This document shows positions 49,591-61,069 of a DNA stretch of 64,000 bases, one piece after another. Both the position numbers and the translations under genes were made by a program. Each line of letters opens with the position of its first letter. Position 1 is the first letter of the stretch. The notes beneath the pieces are model-generated. The model did not search any database and was not told the DNA's origin. It worked only from the letters and a program-made list of their open reading frames with translations. Source of the stretch: Pestalotiopsis fici W106-1 (taxonomy: Eukaryota; Ascomycota; Sordariomycetes; Amphisphaeriales; Sporocadaceae); NCBI RefSeq assembly GCF_000516985.1, contig NW_006917098.1:186001-250000 (forward strand), read 5' to 3'.

Positions 49591-51817
49591 ATGACTGTGG
49601 ATACAGCAGACGAAGCACCGCCCATCACATTTGATGGGCTTTGCTCTGTTGAGTCCACAGACCGTCTCAATTTGATCGACAAAGTGAGAGCAAATGGAGT
49701 TGGTGGTATTATTTCACTACCCCAGCTTGTGGTATGTGGCGATCAATCTGCAGGAAAGAGTTCCGTGCTCGAGCGCCTCACCAAAATACCTTTCCCTCGA
49801 AGTGACAGCCTCTGCACGAGATTCCCTACTGAGATCATCATTCGTCACACTTCGGGTGCTCGCCAAGTCATCGCCACTATCCAGCCCCACGAGACTCGGT
49901 CGGCAGACATCCAGGAAAGCCTCAAATCCTACCAGCGTAACATCGACGATTTCTCAGAATTACCTTCCGTCATCAAGGAAGTCTCCAAGTTGATGCGAAT
50001 CCGGGGCTTTACTAGTGAGGAAGAGTGTGGAGGTGCTTTCGCTTCGGACACGCTCCGCATTGAAGTATCAGGGCCTAATGGCTTGAGTCTGACCGTTGTG
50101 GATCTGCCTGGCTTGATTTCAGTGTCCCACGAGGGACAAACAGAGGAGGATGTCGCCATGGTTCGACGCATGGCCGAAAGCTATCTGGAAAGTAGCCGAA
50201 CTATCATTTTGGCCGTGCTCCAAGCTAGTAATGATGTTGCCAATCAGGGCATTGTACAGTTGGCCAGAAAGCATGACCCTGATGGTCAGCGGACAGTTGG
50301 GATCATCACCAAGCCAGACCTGATCAATGCCGGTACCGAGGCCAAGATTGCAAGACTCGCCAACAATGTGGATAATATCAAATTGAAACTTGGATTCTTT
50401 CTTCTGAAGAATCCAAGTCCGTCCGAAATCGGACTCTCTGGCGACGCACAATGCCAGCTGGAATCCCAATTCTTTGCCACAGCCATTTGGCAGTCCCATT
50501 GCCTGGACATGACCCGTGTGGGTATATCAGAATTGAGGACGTTCTTACAGCAGTTGCTGGACCGTCACATTGAAAAAGAACTTCCTAAAGTTCAAAATGA
50601 GGTGAAACAATTACTCATGGCTACGGACACCAGACTCGCCACTCTGGGGCCGGAACGCACAACTGCCCTGCAAATCAGAGGCTTCCTGACTGGAACGAGT
50701 ATGCGCTTTCACGGGCTGATCATTGCAGCTTTGTATGGGAATTACCAAGGTTCTGAGGCTAGGTTCTTCGAAAGAGATGCGAATCGATTGCGTGCGATGG
50801 TGCACCAGGCCAACGAGACATTCGCCGATTACATGCGCACAAATGGGGCTAAGAGAAAGTTGGTCGAAGAAAAGGAAGACCAGCCAAATCAGGAAGATGA
50901 ATCAGAAATAATTCTCGCGACCAAGACGGAATTGTCTCAGTGGATCACAGAGGTAAGCATGTCTCTGCATGTTATATATGTTACTCACCATTATGTGCAG
51001 AGATACACTGCCACAAGAGGGCGCGAGCTCCCAGGAAATGTCAATGGCGTATTGCTGTCTGAGTTGTTCTGCGAACAATCTAGCAGATGGGGTCAGATCT
51101 CCGAGAATCACGTTGCAACAGTCACACAGATAGTCACTGACTGGATGCGGGAGGCATTGGCCTTAGTTGCCGAAGAAGAGCATGTCCGAAATCAAATTTC
51201 AAGTATCTGTCAGAAATCTTTGAACAGTGCGATACGAGATTCCGCAAAGGAGTTGCGTAAGCTGCTCTCTGATGAAAAGCGGCCGCCGATGACATATAAT
51301 CATTACTATACAGACAATGTTCAGAAGGCTCGCAATGACGCAGGGGCCAAGAAGTGGCAGCAAGCAGTTAAGGCTGCACAAAATGAAGAATGGTCTGGCA
51401 AGATGAACATCAACATGAAGGAACTCGCCAAGTTTCCTCGCTTCTTTGCCTCTGTGAACGTCAACATGACGCAAACGGCTTGCGCGGATGCTGAAACTGG
51501 ACTCACTTCATATTACAAGGTTGGTATCATGATACATGTGTATTTTATAGATCTAATTGACTCTTCTCCAGGTAGCGATGAAGATCTTTGTCGACAATGT
51601 GTGCCGCCAAGTCCTTGAGCGTCATATCCTGCGTTCAATGTCGGAGCTCTTCACCCCTACCACAGTCGCCCAGTTCTCAGATGAAGAATTGCTTCGAATC
51701 GGTGCGGAGACCGAAGGCCGACGTCGTGACAGAGAGCACCTGACACAAAGAGCATCAGCACTGCGAAAAAGTCTACAGGATCTCCGAGGCTACGAATCCC
51801 GGCAGCTTGCCCTATGA
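49591..51817 (+). CDS. dynamin-superfamily GTPase, Mx-like, with GED (three exons)
   Basis: Exons 49591-50952, 51001-51519 and 51572-51817 encode 708 residues. Members are large GTPases that self-assemble and remodel or bind membranes. GTPase motifs: G1 GDQSAGKSS at 50-58, a switch-I stretch ending near Thr80, G3 DLPG at 171-174 and G4 TKPD at 240-243. A helical middle domain follows, and the last ~90 residues form a GTPase effector domain. There is no PH or Pro-rich domain, as in the Mx-type proteins common in filamentous ascomycetes. Intron 1 (48 nt, GTAAGC) is a multiple of three and free of stops; intron 2 (52 nt) has a GTTGGT donor. An in-frame ATG at 49501 would add a 30-residue, very hydrophobic N-terminus. 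I prefer 49591 because the family usually starts there. The stop region is overlapped by an inverted copy of exon 1 sequence. Confidence 0.9.
50880..50950 (+). repeat. arm 1 of an inverted repeat, inside exon 1 of the dynamin-like gene
   Basis: This 71-bp stretch at the end of exon 1 pairs with 51812-51882 in reverse complement. I count 62 of 71 identical positions, with a perfect core of 36 bases at 50885-50920. Confidence 0.9.
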
Positions 51818-51882
51818 ACCCCTGAGTCATTTCCGCCTCGATCGCGAGAATTATTTCTGATTCATCTTCCTGATTTGTCTGG
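51812..51882 (-). repeat. arm 2 of the inverted repeat, spanning the dynamin stop codon and 3' flank
   Basis: The reverse complement of 50880-50950. The perfect 36-base core lies at 51842-51877. Read on the minus strand it still encodes the peptide NQEDESEIILA of the dynamin-like protein, in frame. Weaker similarity goes on a little beyond 51882 (GATTACA shared at the equivalent place), so the original duplication was probably longer. The arm overlaps the stop codon at 51815-51817. Confidence 0.85.
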
Positions 51883-52552
51883 TGTTTTTTTCTCTTCTTT
51901 TTTCTTCTTTTTTTGTAATCATCACACTGCTTCGTTAAATCAACTGGCGCTGTTAAGGACTTTGAGGAGCTCACTCAAAAACTGCTCCTGGGGGCTGAAG
52001 GAGTGCTGCGAAAGCAGCCAGCAATGTTTCCTGATGTTACGTTTTCCAAGTTTTGTGCACGGCTTTGAGATGTGACTGTGCATTTCTGAACGTCCGATGG
52101 ATATAATGCTTTCGTTGGTTTTTCTCCCTGTATGTAGATAGCAAACCTCGAGCTTGGTTTTCCCACTGGGTTTTCCCAAGCTTGTTATGCAAATGCAGAG
52201 GCTGAAAAGTTGTACCAAAATAAGGTACATAAATACATTTGTCCAAATTATGATGCTTCGAGACCAATCAACAACCAACAAGTGCCTGGTCGAGTACACG
52301 TCCAGTTATAAATTTTGCATCATATTTGAGCCGCCAGCCGTCGAATTGGCCGTGGATACATATCAATTGACACGTACCTATCTAGAAACCTAGGTTAGGT
52401 GGATTGACGTACCAGGTGTTGTTTCCAAACACCGAGATGTGCAATGTCTTTATATTCGTGCAACACATTTATTGGCTACAGCTATCAGAAATCCCAGAAT
52501 CCCTAACTAACCCTACGCCAATTGAAAACAAGCCCTACTAAATCACAAATAT
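51883..52552. other. convergent intergenic region
   Basis: About 670 bp between the dynamin-like gene and the small secreted protein gene. It begins with a T-rich run (51885-51915) and then holds nothing recognised. Confidence 0.5.
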
Positions 52553-53126
52553 CTAAGTGCAGCTGTCACTTCCAACAATGAAAGTGCCATCCGAGTTCTC
52601 ACAGCCGCACTCGCCAGAGCTGGGATCCTTGATACAGGTGGTTCCGACACCACTGCTCTCACCGCTGTCGTCCCAGAAGAAGGTCCAGCAGTCCGAGTCC
52701 GAGTCGGTCATTTCGCTGCTGGTAGGCACAGTGCAGCTGTAGGCGCTGCAGGTACCGTAGGGTGCACCCTCGACATCGTCGTACTGGTGGTCCGTCTTGA
52801 AGACGGCAAATGTCTGCGACGAGGTGCGGGTGTTGTAGGCGCACTCGGCAGCCTGGATGGACTTGGAGGTCTTGGAAGCTGTACGCTTATTGTCAGTCAT
52901 CAAACGGTCCTTTGGAGATGTGCTTGTTCTTTGCAAGTCGGGATATCTTACCAGAGCAGTTATAAGTTGAGGGACACTTTCCTTCAGTGTTGGAAGTGGC
53001 AGGGTCGAGAGTACGCTTCTGCACTTGAACCTCAGCAGAGCGCTGGAAGAGGTCGAGAGGCGACCATGCGGCGGTGATGGATGGCAGGACGGCGGCCACG
53101 AGGCCAAGGACCATAGTTGACTTCAT
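52553..53126 (-). CDS. small secreted cysteine-rich protein (two exons)
   Basis: Exons on the minus strand: 53126-52952 and 52878-52553; 166 residues. The 73-nt intron has a GTAAGA donor and keeps the frame. A signal peptide covers about residues 1-20 (hydrophobic core MVLGLVAAVLPSITAA). A dibasic Lys37-Arg38 suggests Kex2 removal of a short propeptide. The remaining ~128 residues contain ten cysteines, enough for five disulfides, and are rich in Ser, Thr and Asp. No membrane segment or GPI signal follows. The gene has its own TATA box. I do not recognise the family. Small secreted cysteine-rich proteins of fungi include surface, antimicrobial and host-interaction proteins, but nothing here shows which applies. 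Confidence 0.8.
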
Positions 53127-55978
53127 TTTGAGCGAGTGACTGAGTTGAGTGAACAGCTGAATGTCTGGTCCAAAGAAGATAGTGCCTTCAACGGATTCTT
53201 CGAGCGTCTTATATACAGAATTGAGTAGTTGGGACTCATGTCGTATTTCCCCTGATTACAACGGCAGTTACTGCCCCATGCCCGGACGGGTATCCGTGCT
53301 GGCGGATCGGGGAATATACGTCAAACAAAGCTTATTATATTTCACGGGTTGCCCATCTCCACCGTGCCAGACCTAGATTGCGCCCAAATTGGAGCCGGGT
53401 ATCGGGAGTGGAGGGCGCTGATTCGCAAGGACCCGCTCCTCAAACTCCACACGGCCTTGGACCGGGGTTCTTCTCATACGGGAGACCGGGGGCATTATAT
53501 AAGAACAATGCCATGGGCCGCGCAATAACAACAAACCAGAAACGAGAAGTGGACACCTGGGTGCCGCCTCACTCTATTATCCAGTGTCTGGTTTCCTACG
53601 TATTCGAGAAATCTAGGCCTTGTGATGATCATCCGTAGTGGCGGGTCTAGATGGGATGATGGAATGTGCTGTTTGAGCGAAGACGGAGGCTCATCTATTC
53701 ATCCAAACACGCAACATGCGGGAGCGTATTGGATGGGCTGAACGTCATGCAATTGCCCCTCTGGCTATGGAAATGAGCTGCAAATGATGAGTTGAATGCA
53801 TCCTGTTGCTTCCCGTGGCAGACTGGACAAGCTTGGTCATCTTTCTTCTTCTTCCTCCCCCTATCCAAGCCGCATGTGGATTCGGGTGACACATCTGCCA
53901 CGGAACAAAGATATTGCTTCCACAGAATTCCTTCATCATCTTATCTACTGAGCTTCCCATTTGGCGCCATTGTCTTGAGTAAACGGTAGTGAGATGAGCT
54001 TGCTGTGAAAGATTCACCATCACTCATGATTTGTACCTCACATCAGCCATGTTACACTGTTTGATTCTCAATGTTTTGTATCACAGTGGCTGCGCCAAGT
54101 GAGTTGCTTCGACCAAGGAGGAAGACCCTCCGTCGAATATATCTGCCAGAATGGTAGCAGAAAACCAGTATTTGCGACGCAACAAATGACCCGAGCTAGA
54201 CCGGTGACGAGGTATCCTAGCTTCAAAATGCCGAAGCTCATCAACTGTTGTATCTCAGTCCTGTCCGATAGATGATGGCTCCCCGCAAGGCTTCAGATGT
54301 TGTGTTGTATTGTATAGTTGTGGCCGCTGAGGGATGGATGGTTTGTAGATCCTTAGCTCTGGGGCGAGACAGCTTTGAGCGAGCATCATAAGCTCAGTAC
54401 CGACTTTCGTAGTTGCAATATCACCTTGCCACTGTTGTTGTGTTTCTGCTTCAAATCCAAACCAATTGAACCAGGCAACTGCTGAATCGTGCATTGCAGG
54501 GAAGCTGAAATTGGCGAACCTGGAAAATCCAAGCCTACAGAGATGCGCCTCCGTCCAATGAGATGAACGACCTGCTTGATTTGCCACAACAATTGTCACT
54601 CGACTGACAATTGGTGTTGAAGCATGGGCGAAATCATCCCCGGTTGGACGGGGCCTAGATGGGCACATGGTGATACACAAGTTGCCTGCCTGTCACCCTA
54701 TGGCATCCAACTTTACGGAATCCATCGGACGGCAAGTCAGTCAAGCAAAAAAGTGAGACTATTCCCGCTCTTCATTGTCTGATCGTGCCGCAACTTCATC
54801 ATGTTTTGACGTTTGGGCAGCTAAGGCAAAGATTAGTGTACCTCCCAGTACTGTGTATTGCAGGACCCTGCAGCCCTGATATGTTTACTGAATGGTGCTT
54901 GTCTCCAAGCGGTTTGGGCTCGCATGTCGACTCCACAAGGCCTGCCAGGGCAAAGCTAGATTCCAAATCAAACGGCGCGACGTCTGATCTCAATGTTTAC
55001 CTAGGCCATCGAAAAGCCCTTGAACTTGACTTTAATTGTTGTTGGTAAAATCTTTGTTCTGATGACATTGGAGAGAAACGCTGACTTCAATGCAACAAGA
55101 TTCCAAATCCGACTCGCGATATGCGGGTGAGATGTCGTTTCGATACCTTGAGTACCCCGCGGGCCGCCACGCACCTTCACCAGTGATGGCTTGCTGATGG
55201 GGCCTTATCCAGGCACAGCGCATTAGTGCCAATTGCCAGTGGTCCGGTTCCCTGAATCGGAAATCACAAGGAGGCAAATGCCGTGGTCAGATCTCGTCGG
55301 GCGCCCGAGAATCCCGTGGCGGAAACAGGGGCAATGGCGAGTAGAATTGGAGACGGCCCCGGGAATGTTGGAAGACGCATCTAGGAGCGGACAGCAGCAA
55401 GTATGGTTCGAGCATTTCCAGAAAAAGCCATGGTATAGCCTCGCCTTGATGCGCCACTATCTTTCCCTCTTCTAGAGACATTCTAGAAGAAAGTCACCAT
55501 GGGCTGATGGTGGACAGATTGCGATCCGTCGTGTTTGTTGATCTTTATAGCCGAGCTCGGCGCCAGGGCACCCATTTAACACGCCCCCCAAAAATGCAGG
55601 CAGCTGGAGCATCCCATTCGTCGACGGCCAAAGTGGCATGATCCGGGATGGTCCATCTCCGACGGTTAGGCTTGTCATTTCGCTAGCGCCCGCGAGAAAG
55701 GAGGCGGTCTCAACAGTTTCTTTTCTTTTCTAATTTTTTCCCCTCTCGCCGCTCTTTCGCCCAATTCTGTTTATTATTATCGTTTCCCCTTGTGACTGGG
55801 CCTGTTTCTTATCTGCTCGCGATCGCTGGCTCGTCGTTATCTTGCGCGGAAAAGGTCCTCGACACCACACAACATTGACCCGTCCGACGTCAATTGACAA
55901 CAACAGCGGCTTGTGCCTGCATCGACCAAAGAATACCTTACCTACCCCTCCAGCAGCAGAAGCCAATCCTTCGCCGCC
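53127..55978. other. intergenic region without a supported gene
   Basis: About 2.85 kb between two divergent genes. A minus-strand frame of about 137 codons from an ATG at 54668 (stop near 54255) has no recognised domain and no splice partner, and I do not call it. The right end is C/T-rich and is probably the promoter and leader of the sterol desaturase gene. Confidence 0.5.
53208..53215 (-). promoter_or_regulatory. TATA box of the secreted cysteine-rich protein gene
   Basis: Read on the minus strand the sequence is TATATAAG, about 82-90 bp upstream of the ATG at 53126. Confidence 0.6.
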
Positions 55979-56932
55979 ATGGACGTTGCGCTTGAGCTAC
56001 TCGATCCCCTAGTCTTGGACAAGGTGTACGCCTATGTGCACCCTGCGCCAAACTCCATTGCAAACTCAACTTCAGCCTTTGAGACTACTGCTGCTCTTAC
56101 CGCCGAAGATGGCCCCGTCTCAGCATGGCCACGCGACAACATCTACCGCCAAATCATATCGATTCTCGTCCTCACCCAGCTCGGCGCCTGCATGCTGTAC
56201 TGGGTGTTTTCGGCCCTCTCGTACTATCTGATCTTTGACCGCCGCCTGGAATACCATCCGCGTTTCCTCAAGAACCAGGTTCGCCAGGAGATCATCTCCT
56301 CCATGAAGGCTGTGCCGTTTATCAATCTGATGACCCTGCCCATCTTCCTCGCCGAGGTGCGGGGTCACAGCTTGCTGTACACCAACGTTGACGAATATGG
56401 CTGGGGCTTCATGGTCCTTTCGACGGTGCTGTACATGGCTTTCAACGACATCGCCATTTACTGGATCCACCGCATCGAACACCACCCCAGCATCTACAAG
56501 TACATCCACAAGCCTCACCACAAGTGGATTGTGCCGACACCCTTTGCCGCTCTGGCCTTCCACCCCGCCGATGGTTATGTCCAGTCGCTGCCCTACCACG
56601 TCTTTGTCTTCATCTGCCCCATGCAGAGATACCTCTACCTGGTCATGTTCGTCCTTGTCCAGATCTGGACCATTCTGATCCACGACGGAGACATGATTAC
56701 GGGCCACTGGGTAGAGAAGTTCATCAACAGCCCTGCCCACCACACTCTGCACCACATGTACTTCACCGTCAACTACGGCCAGTACTTTACGTGGGCCGAC
56801 TACTACTTTGACTCGCACAGGGAGCCCCGCCCCGAGCTGGACCCCATCCACGAGGCTCTGCGCGTCATGCGCGAGAAGGGCCTCGTCGACGAGAAGGGAA
56901 ACCCCATCTCACAAAAGCCAAAGTCCGAGTAG
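55979..56932 (+). CDS. ERG3: sterol C-5 desaturase, Erg3-like
   Basis: A single-exon frame for 317 residues. Erg3 introduces the C5-C6 double bond of ergosterol in the ER membrane, using O2 and electrons from NAD(P)H via cytochrome b5. It belongs to the fatty-acid hydroxylase superfamily of di-iron membrane enzymes. The three histidine boxes are HRIEHH (164-169), HKPHH (177-181) and HHTLHH (254-259). Hydrophobic spans lie near 60-87, 112-125, 143-163 and 207-236. The start is the ATG in GCCGCCATGG, an ideal context, and the preceding leader is C/T-rich. Length and motif order match the family, and it appears intact. It is convergent with the Clr5-domain gene, only 141 bp away, so their transcripts may overlap. 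Confidence 0.95.
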   Translation: MDVALELLDPLVLDKVYAYVHPAPNSIANSTSAFETTAALTAEDGPVSAWPRDNIYRQIISILVLTQLGACMLYWVFSALSYYLIFDRRLEYHPRFLKNQVRQEIISSMKAVPFINLMTLPIFLAEVRGHSLLYTNVDEYGWGFMVLSTVLYMAFNDIAIYWIHRIEHHPSIYKYIHKPHHKWIVPTPFAALAFHPADGYVQSLPYHVFVFICPMQRYLYLVMFVLVQIWTILIHDGDMITGHWVEKFINSPAHHTLHHMYFTVNYGQYFTWADYYFDSHREPRPELDPIHEALRVMREKGLVDEKGNPISQKPKSE

Positions 56933-57073
56933 GCACCTTAATGAAGCGATAGATTTGAAATTTCTAGTACATACCTATATATACCTACATACGGCGTCCC
57001 GGTCATGGACACAAAGTCTAGCCGAGGTCTACATCGAGCCACGATACTAATAAACTTAATTGATCAATCATTT

Positions 57074-58599
57074 CTATCTATTAGCCTCTTTTGCAACCTT
57101 GATTCTGTTAGCGACTACCATACGACTGTATTTTCCCGTATTTCTCCGATAAACCTGAGCCTGTGGCGAGGTCAAGTCGGGGCACATCAGATCCAGGTTA
57201 CTGAGATTCCTTTCTATCTGCTCAAGCGTCCTCGTATTGTCTACCTGGAACATGAGCCCCTCGCAAAGGTGCAACGCCTGCATTGTCGCGACATCTTGAA
57301 GACTATGGCCGTGTTCGATGACCGGAGCAGATTGCCACATGGCGTTCATAAGCAGCCCAATGTCTTCGGCGCCAAACAGCTCACTCCATTCTCCTGCCGA
57401 CATGCGCTCCAGGTCTTGGTGGAGATTGGAGAGCTCCGGCCGCAGGGGATACAAGGGAATACCAATGTACCAGAGCGCCGAATCTTGCTCAAATGCAGAT
57501 ACCATCTTTCTCACCACTGGGTTGGACATATCCGCTCCAGACCATCCCCATATTCTCAACTTCTCGGCCGATTTCAGATCACTGCCGTTGGCGCATATCT
57601 TATTCTTGGCATAGTCTCTGCAGAAGCGGAAGAGGAGCTCTTCTACCGCCAATAAATCATCAATGTCCAGAGATGACATCTGCTGAAGGGTGCGTCTGGT
57701 CTGATTGCTAGTAGGTAACACGACCCTGGCGAGCTGGTAGAGATATCTCAGCATGGACTGGCAAAGTTCAGGATGCGTCTGATTGACTCGAAAGAGAACC
57801 TGACAAAGACGAACCATGCCAGACGGCGGCGCATTCTCGAGAAACGAGCGCCCTCTGTCCATGCAGAATGCAATCACGCCGAATCCATAGTCTACGTGAC
57901 CGTTCTTCACCATGGTCGTCGCAGCGTCAACGAGATGGAACCAGCGGTCGTTCATTACAATAAGCGGCTTGCCAATGCTGCGTTTTCCCGATTCCTCGGG
58001 CCTGAGGATCGAAGTAATATCGTTTCGGAATCCTCGCAGTAGCCGCTCGGGGTTTTGTAGTTTCTCAGGCGGGTTGAGGATTTCTCTTAATGGACTGGGA
58101 TGCGCATGCCGCTCGGGGCTTCTCCCCTCCATGGTCTTCGAAGCTGCCGCCAACAAGCTTGCGACCGCCCTTTTGAAATGAGTATACTTTTCGGGCGGTA
58201 ATCGACGAACATAGATGTCGATCTTGTCCATGGACGGCGATACGGCATGGGGTTTCGTGAGGGTGCGGTGGGCCACTATCCTGACAACTTGATCATAGCT
58301 CAAGCGCTTCTTCAAATTCCATTTTCGAAAGTGATGCTTGTACATTCTCATACTGCAACTTTGAGTTGGCGAATGCAAATTCTTGGCCGTTCCAGCAAGC
58401 GACTCACGTGGCGTGAAAGTTGTGTTTGGTCTGCACTATCATGGCTTCTTAGTATTACGGTGCTTCCTCAAGCTTCCAACGGCGACGAACTGTGATGCAT
58501 GACTTCCTCGAGTGTAAGACTCTGGCCTAGGTACAACTCGGTGAGAACATGACGATTGGATTCCCAGTCGCACGCCTGGGCCCACTCATGTAGAGGCAT
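57074..58599 (-). CDS. Clr5-domain protein (three exons)
   Basis: Exons on the minus strand: 58599-58491, 58435-58408 (28 nt) and 58352-57074; 471 residues. Splicing the short exon joins EEVMHH to MQTKHNFHATM and MYKHHFRKWNL. Together they give a full Clr5 domain at about residues 5-60, with the typical pattern of Trp, then LY, TLEEVM, F-x-A-T, MYK and KW. Intron 1 (55 nt) has a TACTAAG branch site; intron 2 (55 nt) has a GTGAGT donor. The Clr5 domain is named after a fission yeast heterochromatin/silencing factor and occurs at the N-terminus of many uncharacterised fungal proteins. The remaining ~410 residues are helical and not recognised. A nuclear regulatory role is possible but unproven. 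Convergent with Erg3. Confidence 0.82.
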
Positions 58600-60994
58600 G
58601 GGTGTCGTAGTAGTTATTCGTCAAGGTCTCTCGCCGTCGTGATTTTGCGGGGAAGGATAAGGTATAGAGCATTGCCAAGAAATCAATAGGAATGAAGGGG
58701 GCCGGGTCTTGTTATCAGACTGGCCGCCTACTATATATTTCTCGACCAGGAGAAAGGCGAGCTGGCGAGCATGGCTGGAGCTGATTAGATGGTTCGGATA
58801 TTGTCTGAATCCACAGTTTGCGGGGATTCCCTGGGCTGATGCTAATGGAAGAACCCTGGCGATAACCACCATTGGGCATGACGAGATCATGATCATACCC
58901 AGCGCCCTTCCTTGCCATGATGCAGTTTGCACATGGTACCTTTTGAAGACCAAGGAAGGAAAAAGAAGTCAACAACAGAAAATTGACAAGAGTGGTTCTT
59001 CATAGCCTACAGTTGATAGTATGAGTCGCCGTCTAAATTACGATTCTTGGAAGCGGCTTGGACTCTCAGTGACGCTACTTAGTGCATCGGGGGTGGGACC
59101 TGGGCGTGCCGGCTTCAGCGGTGAGGAGTTTATTCGGTGGGCTTTGCCGGGCCGCGTAGGCATTAGGCATGCAGTGGCTCGCTGTTCTAGGCCTGACTCG
59201 TGTCTTGTGGATGTCCGATTGTCATGCGCGGGAACTCGGAGGCGAACGCCAACCGAGAGCCAGACAGACTTGCTAACTTTATGATGTGTCTTTTCATGTA
59301 AATGCTACCACCTGTCGATTACAGTTCCGCGCATATTCTCGAAAGGATATCAAGTCGAGCTGGAACAAGCGTGCATTAATATAGTTAGCGACTGAACAAC
59401 CGGTTTTCAGCTACCTTCAATGGCGCCAATAGCTGAACGTGTAGAGTATAATTCGTACACTACTGGGTCTTGCCAGCTGAATACCTACGCTATTTATTCC
59501 TTATTTATTCTCTCAGCATAAGCACTATGGACTGCGCTGAAATCGGCCACTACAAACCACAGCCTCGTGCCAATGTTGGCAATCTTGGTTGTGTCGCACG
59601 TTATCCAATACTGCCCGTGAATGGAGAGCAAATGCGAATCCAGATGGCGCTATTGTCAGGCACGTCGCCTTCAATGTCCAGTAAGATGACCCAGGTTCAG
59701 CCCATCTTTCGTGCATATTCCAGGATCTCAATGTCGCCGCCAATAAAATCAGGAATTGTTCGAATAGTGAGTATTGTGTGTTGCAATTTAGCAAGATAAG
59801 GCTGGTTCTCAGGCTGTTCTCTTTTCAGTGTGAATTATTTCTGGAGCGAGGCTGCAGGAAATTAGGATTAATTGCACGAATGTAATCATGACCCTGGCCA
59901 TGGCCAGGAAAGACCATAGGGGTAAAGATTATGAATGGCAGAAAGGGTCATCAGCGGTTGTTGATTGTCCTATTTCATGTGACTCGCCAGCATAATTAGA
60001 TCCTTCCAATAAGTGCGATGCTCACGACTTGGCGAGGTAGTCTTCATTGATTGACTGATTGATGACACTGGGTGAAGCATACGGATCAAAACCCATGCTC
60101 TTTATCTACCATCCCAGTCGGAAGAACAGGGGCCCGATGGAAAGCATTGCAAGTTCGTTCGAGACTAAAGTAAAATCCTTTGATTTTTATTTCAGGCTCG
60201 CTGGTCGAATCCGATACGACTTGGGGGCCGCTGATCGGTGATCGCGTAGATACCTACCCAGTATGTACGCAAGCGCCATCCGTGGTGGGAGCAAAGGAAA
60301 TCATGTCAAATCGAGCATGAAACTGGAACAACTTATTGAAGATGGCAATATCACACAGTTTATGATCTTTGTTGAGATATGATACAAACCAAAATGTTTA
60401 CTTTATTCCCCACAGGGGCGCGATACTAGTCTGTTCCTTCGAATGTCTGCAGCAAGCAAACTGTCACGCCGGGACTGGTTGAGGTTAGTCTCAGCCTTAC
60501 GGATGTGCTGAGATTCAACAATGCTCAAAGTAGATGTGGCCGGGGTTCAGAGCTTTTCCAACTGCAGCCATCGGGGTCTTTTGCCTGTACCGACGCGGCC
60601 ATCGCCCATCTCGGAAGATATCTCCTACCGATGATTGGTCCATGACTTAATGAAAATAATCTTGGCTGAGAAAAATTCGATCATGGCTGAAAAGAATTAT
60701 GGTTTCTCTAGGATGGAACCACGCATAAGGCTGTGAGCGTGGCTGCTAAATTCTAATCCTCAAATGACTTGCAGGTCGAGCTAAGATTAGTGATAGTAGC
60801 ACCAAGTAGTAGCTGGAGCTAATGATTCCCAGGATATTTTTGAGTGGCTGATATGACCTGAATTGCTATATATAGAAACACATCAGCATAGTACCACCAC
60901 GTTGAACGAGGGGGCCACGAGCGTAAAATAGACTGACGCTCCTTGAAATATTTGACGGAGAACTGCCCCGTGTCGATTGGAGAGTTAAAATCTA
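58600..60994. other. intergenic region without a supported gene
   Basis: About 2.4 kb between two divergent genes. Short frames only. On the minus strand near 59600-59780, two short runs of protein-like sequence are each closed by a stop, perhaps a decayed fragment. A TATATATA sequence at about 60867-60874 could serve the downstream membrane protein gene. Confidence 0.45.
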
Positions 60995-61069
60995 CTGTCG
61001 CATAAAACGAGGAATATTGTTTCATATATAATTACACTATTCATTATATGTTTGCCTCTAATTGCACTC

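Noticed and set aside
53496..53503. TATATAAG on the plus strand
   Set aside because: The first ATG downstream opens only a six-codon frame, and no gene follows. Probably chance.
54255..54668. Minus-strand open frame of about 137 codons with an ATG
   Set aside because: No domain, signal or splice support, and weak coding composition.
56120..56851. 243-codon minus-strand open frame opposite Erg3
   Set aside because: Antisense shadow, Val/Asp/Gly-rich, with no recognisable domain.
59600..59780. Short minus-strand protein-like runs (such as IEILEYARKMG and VILLDIEGDVPD)
   Set aside because: The runs are interrupted by stops and too short to assign. At most a decayed remnant.
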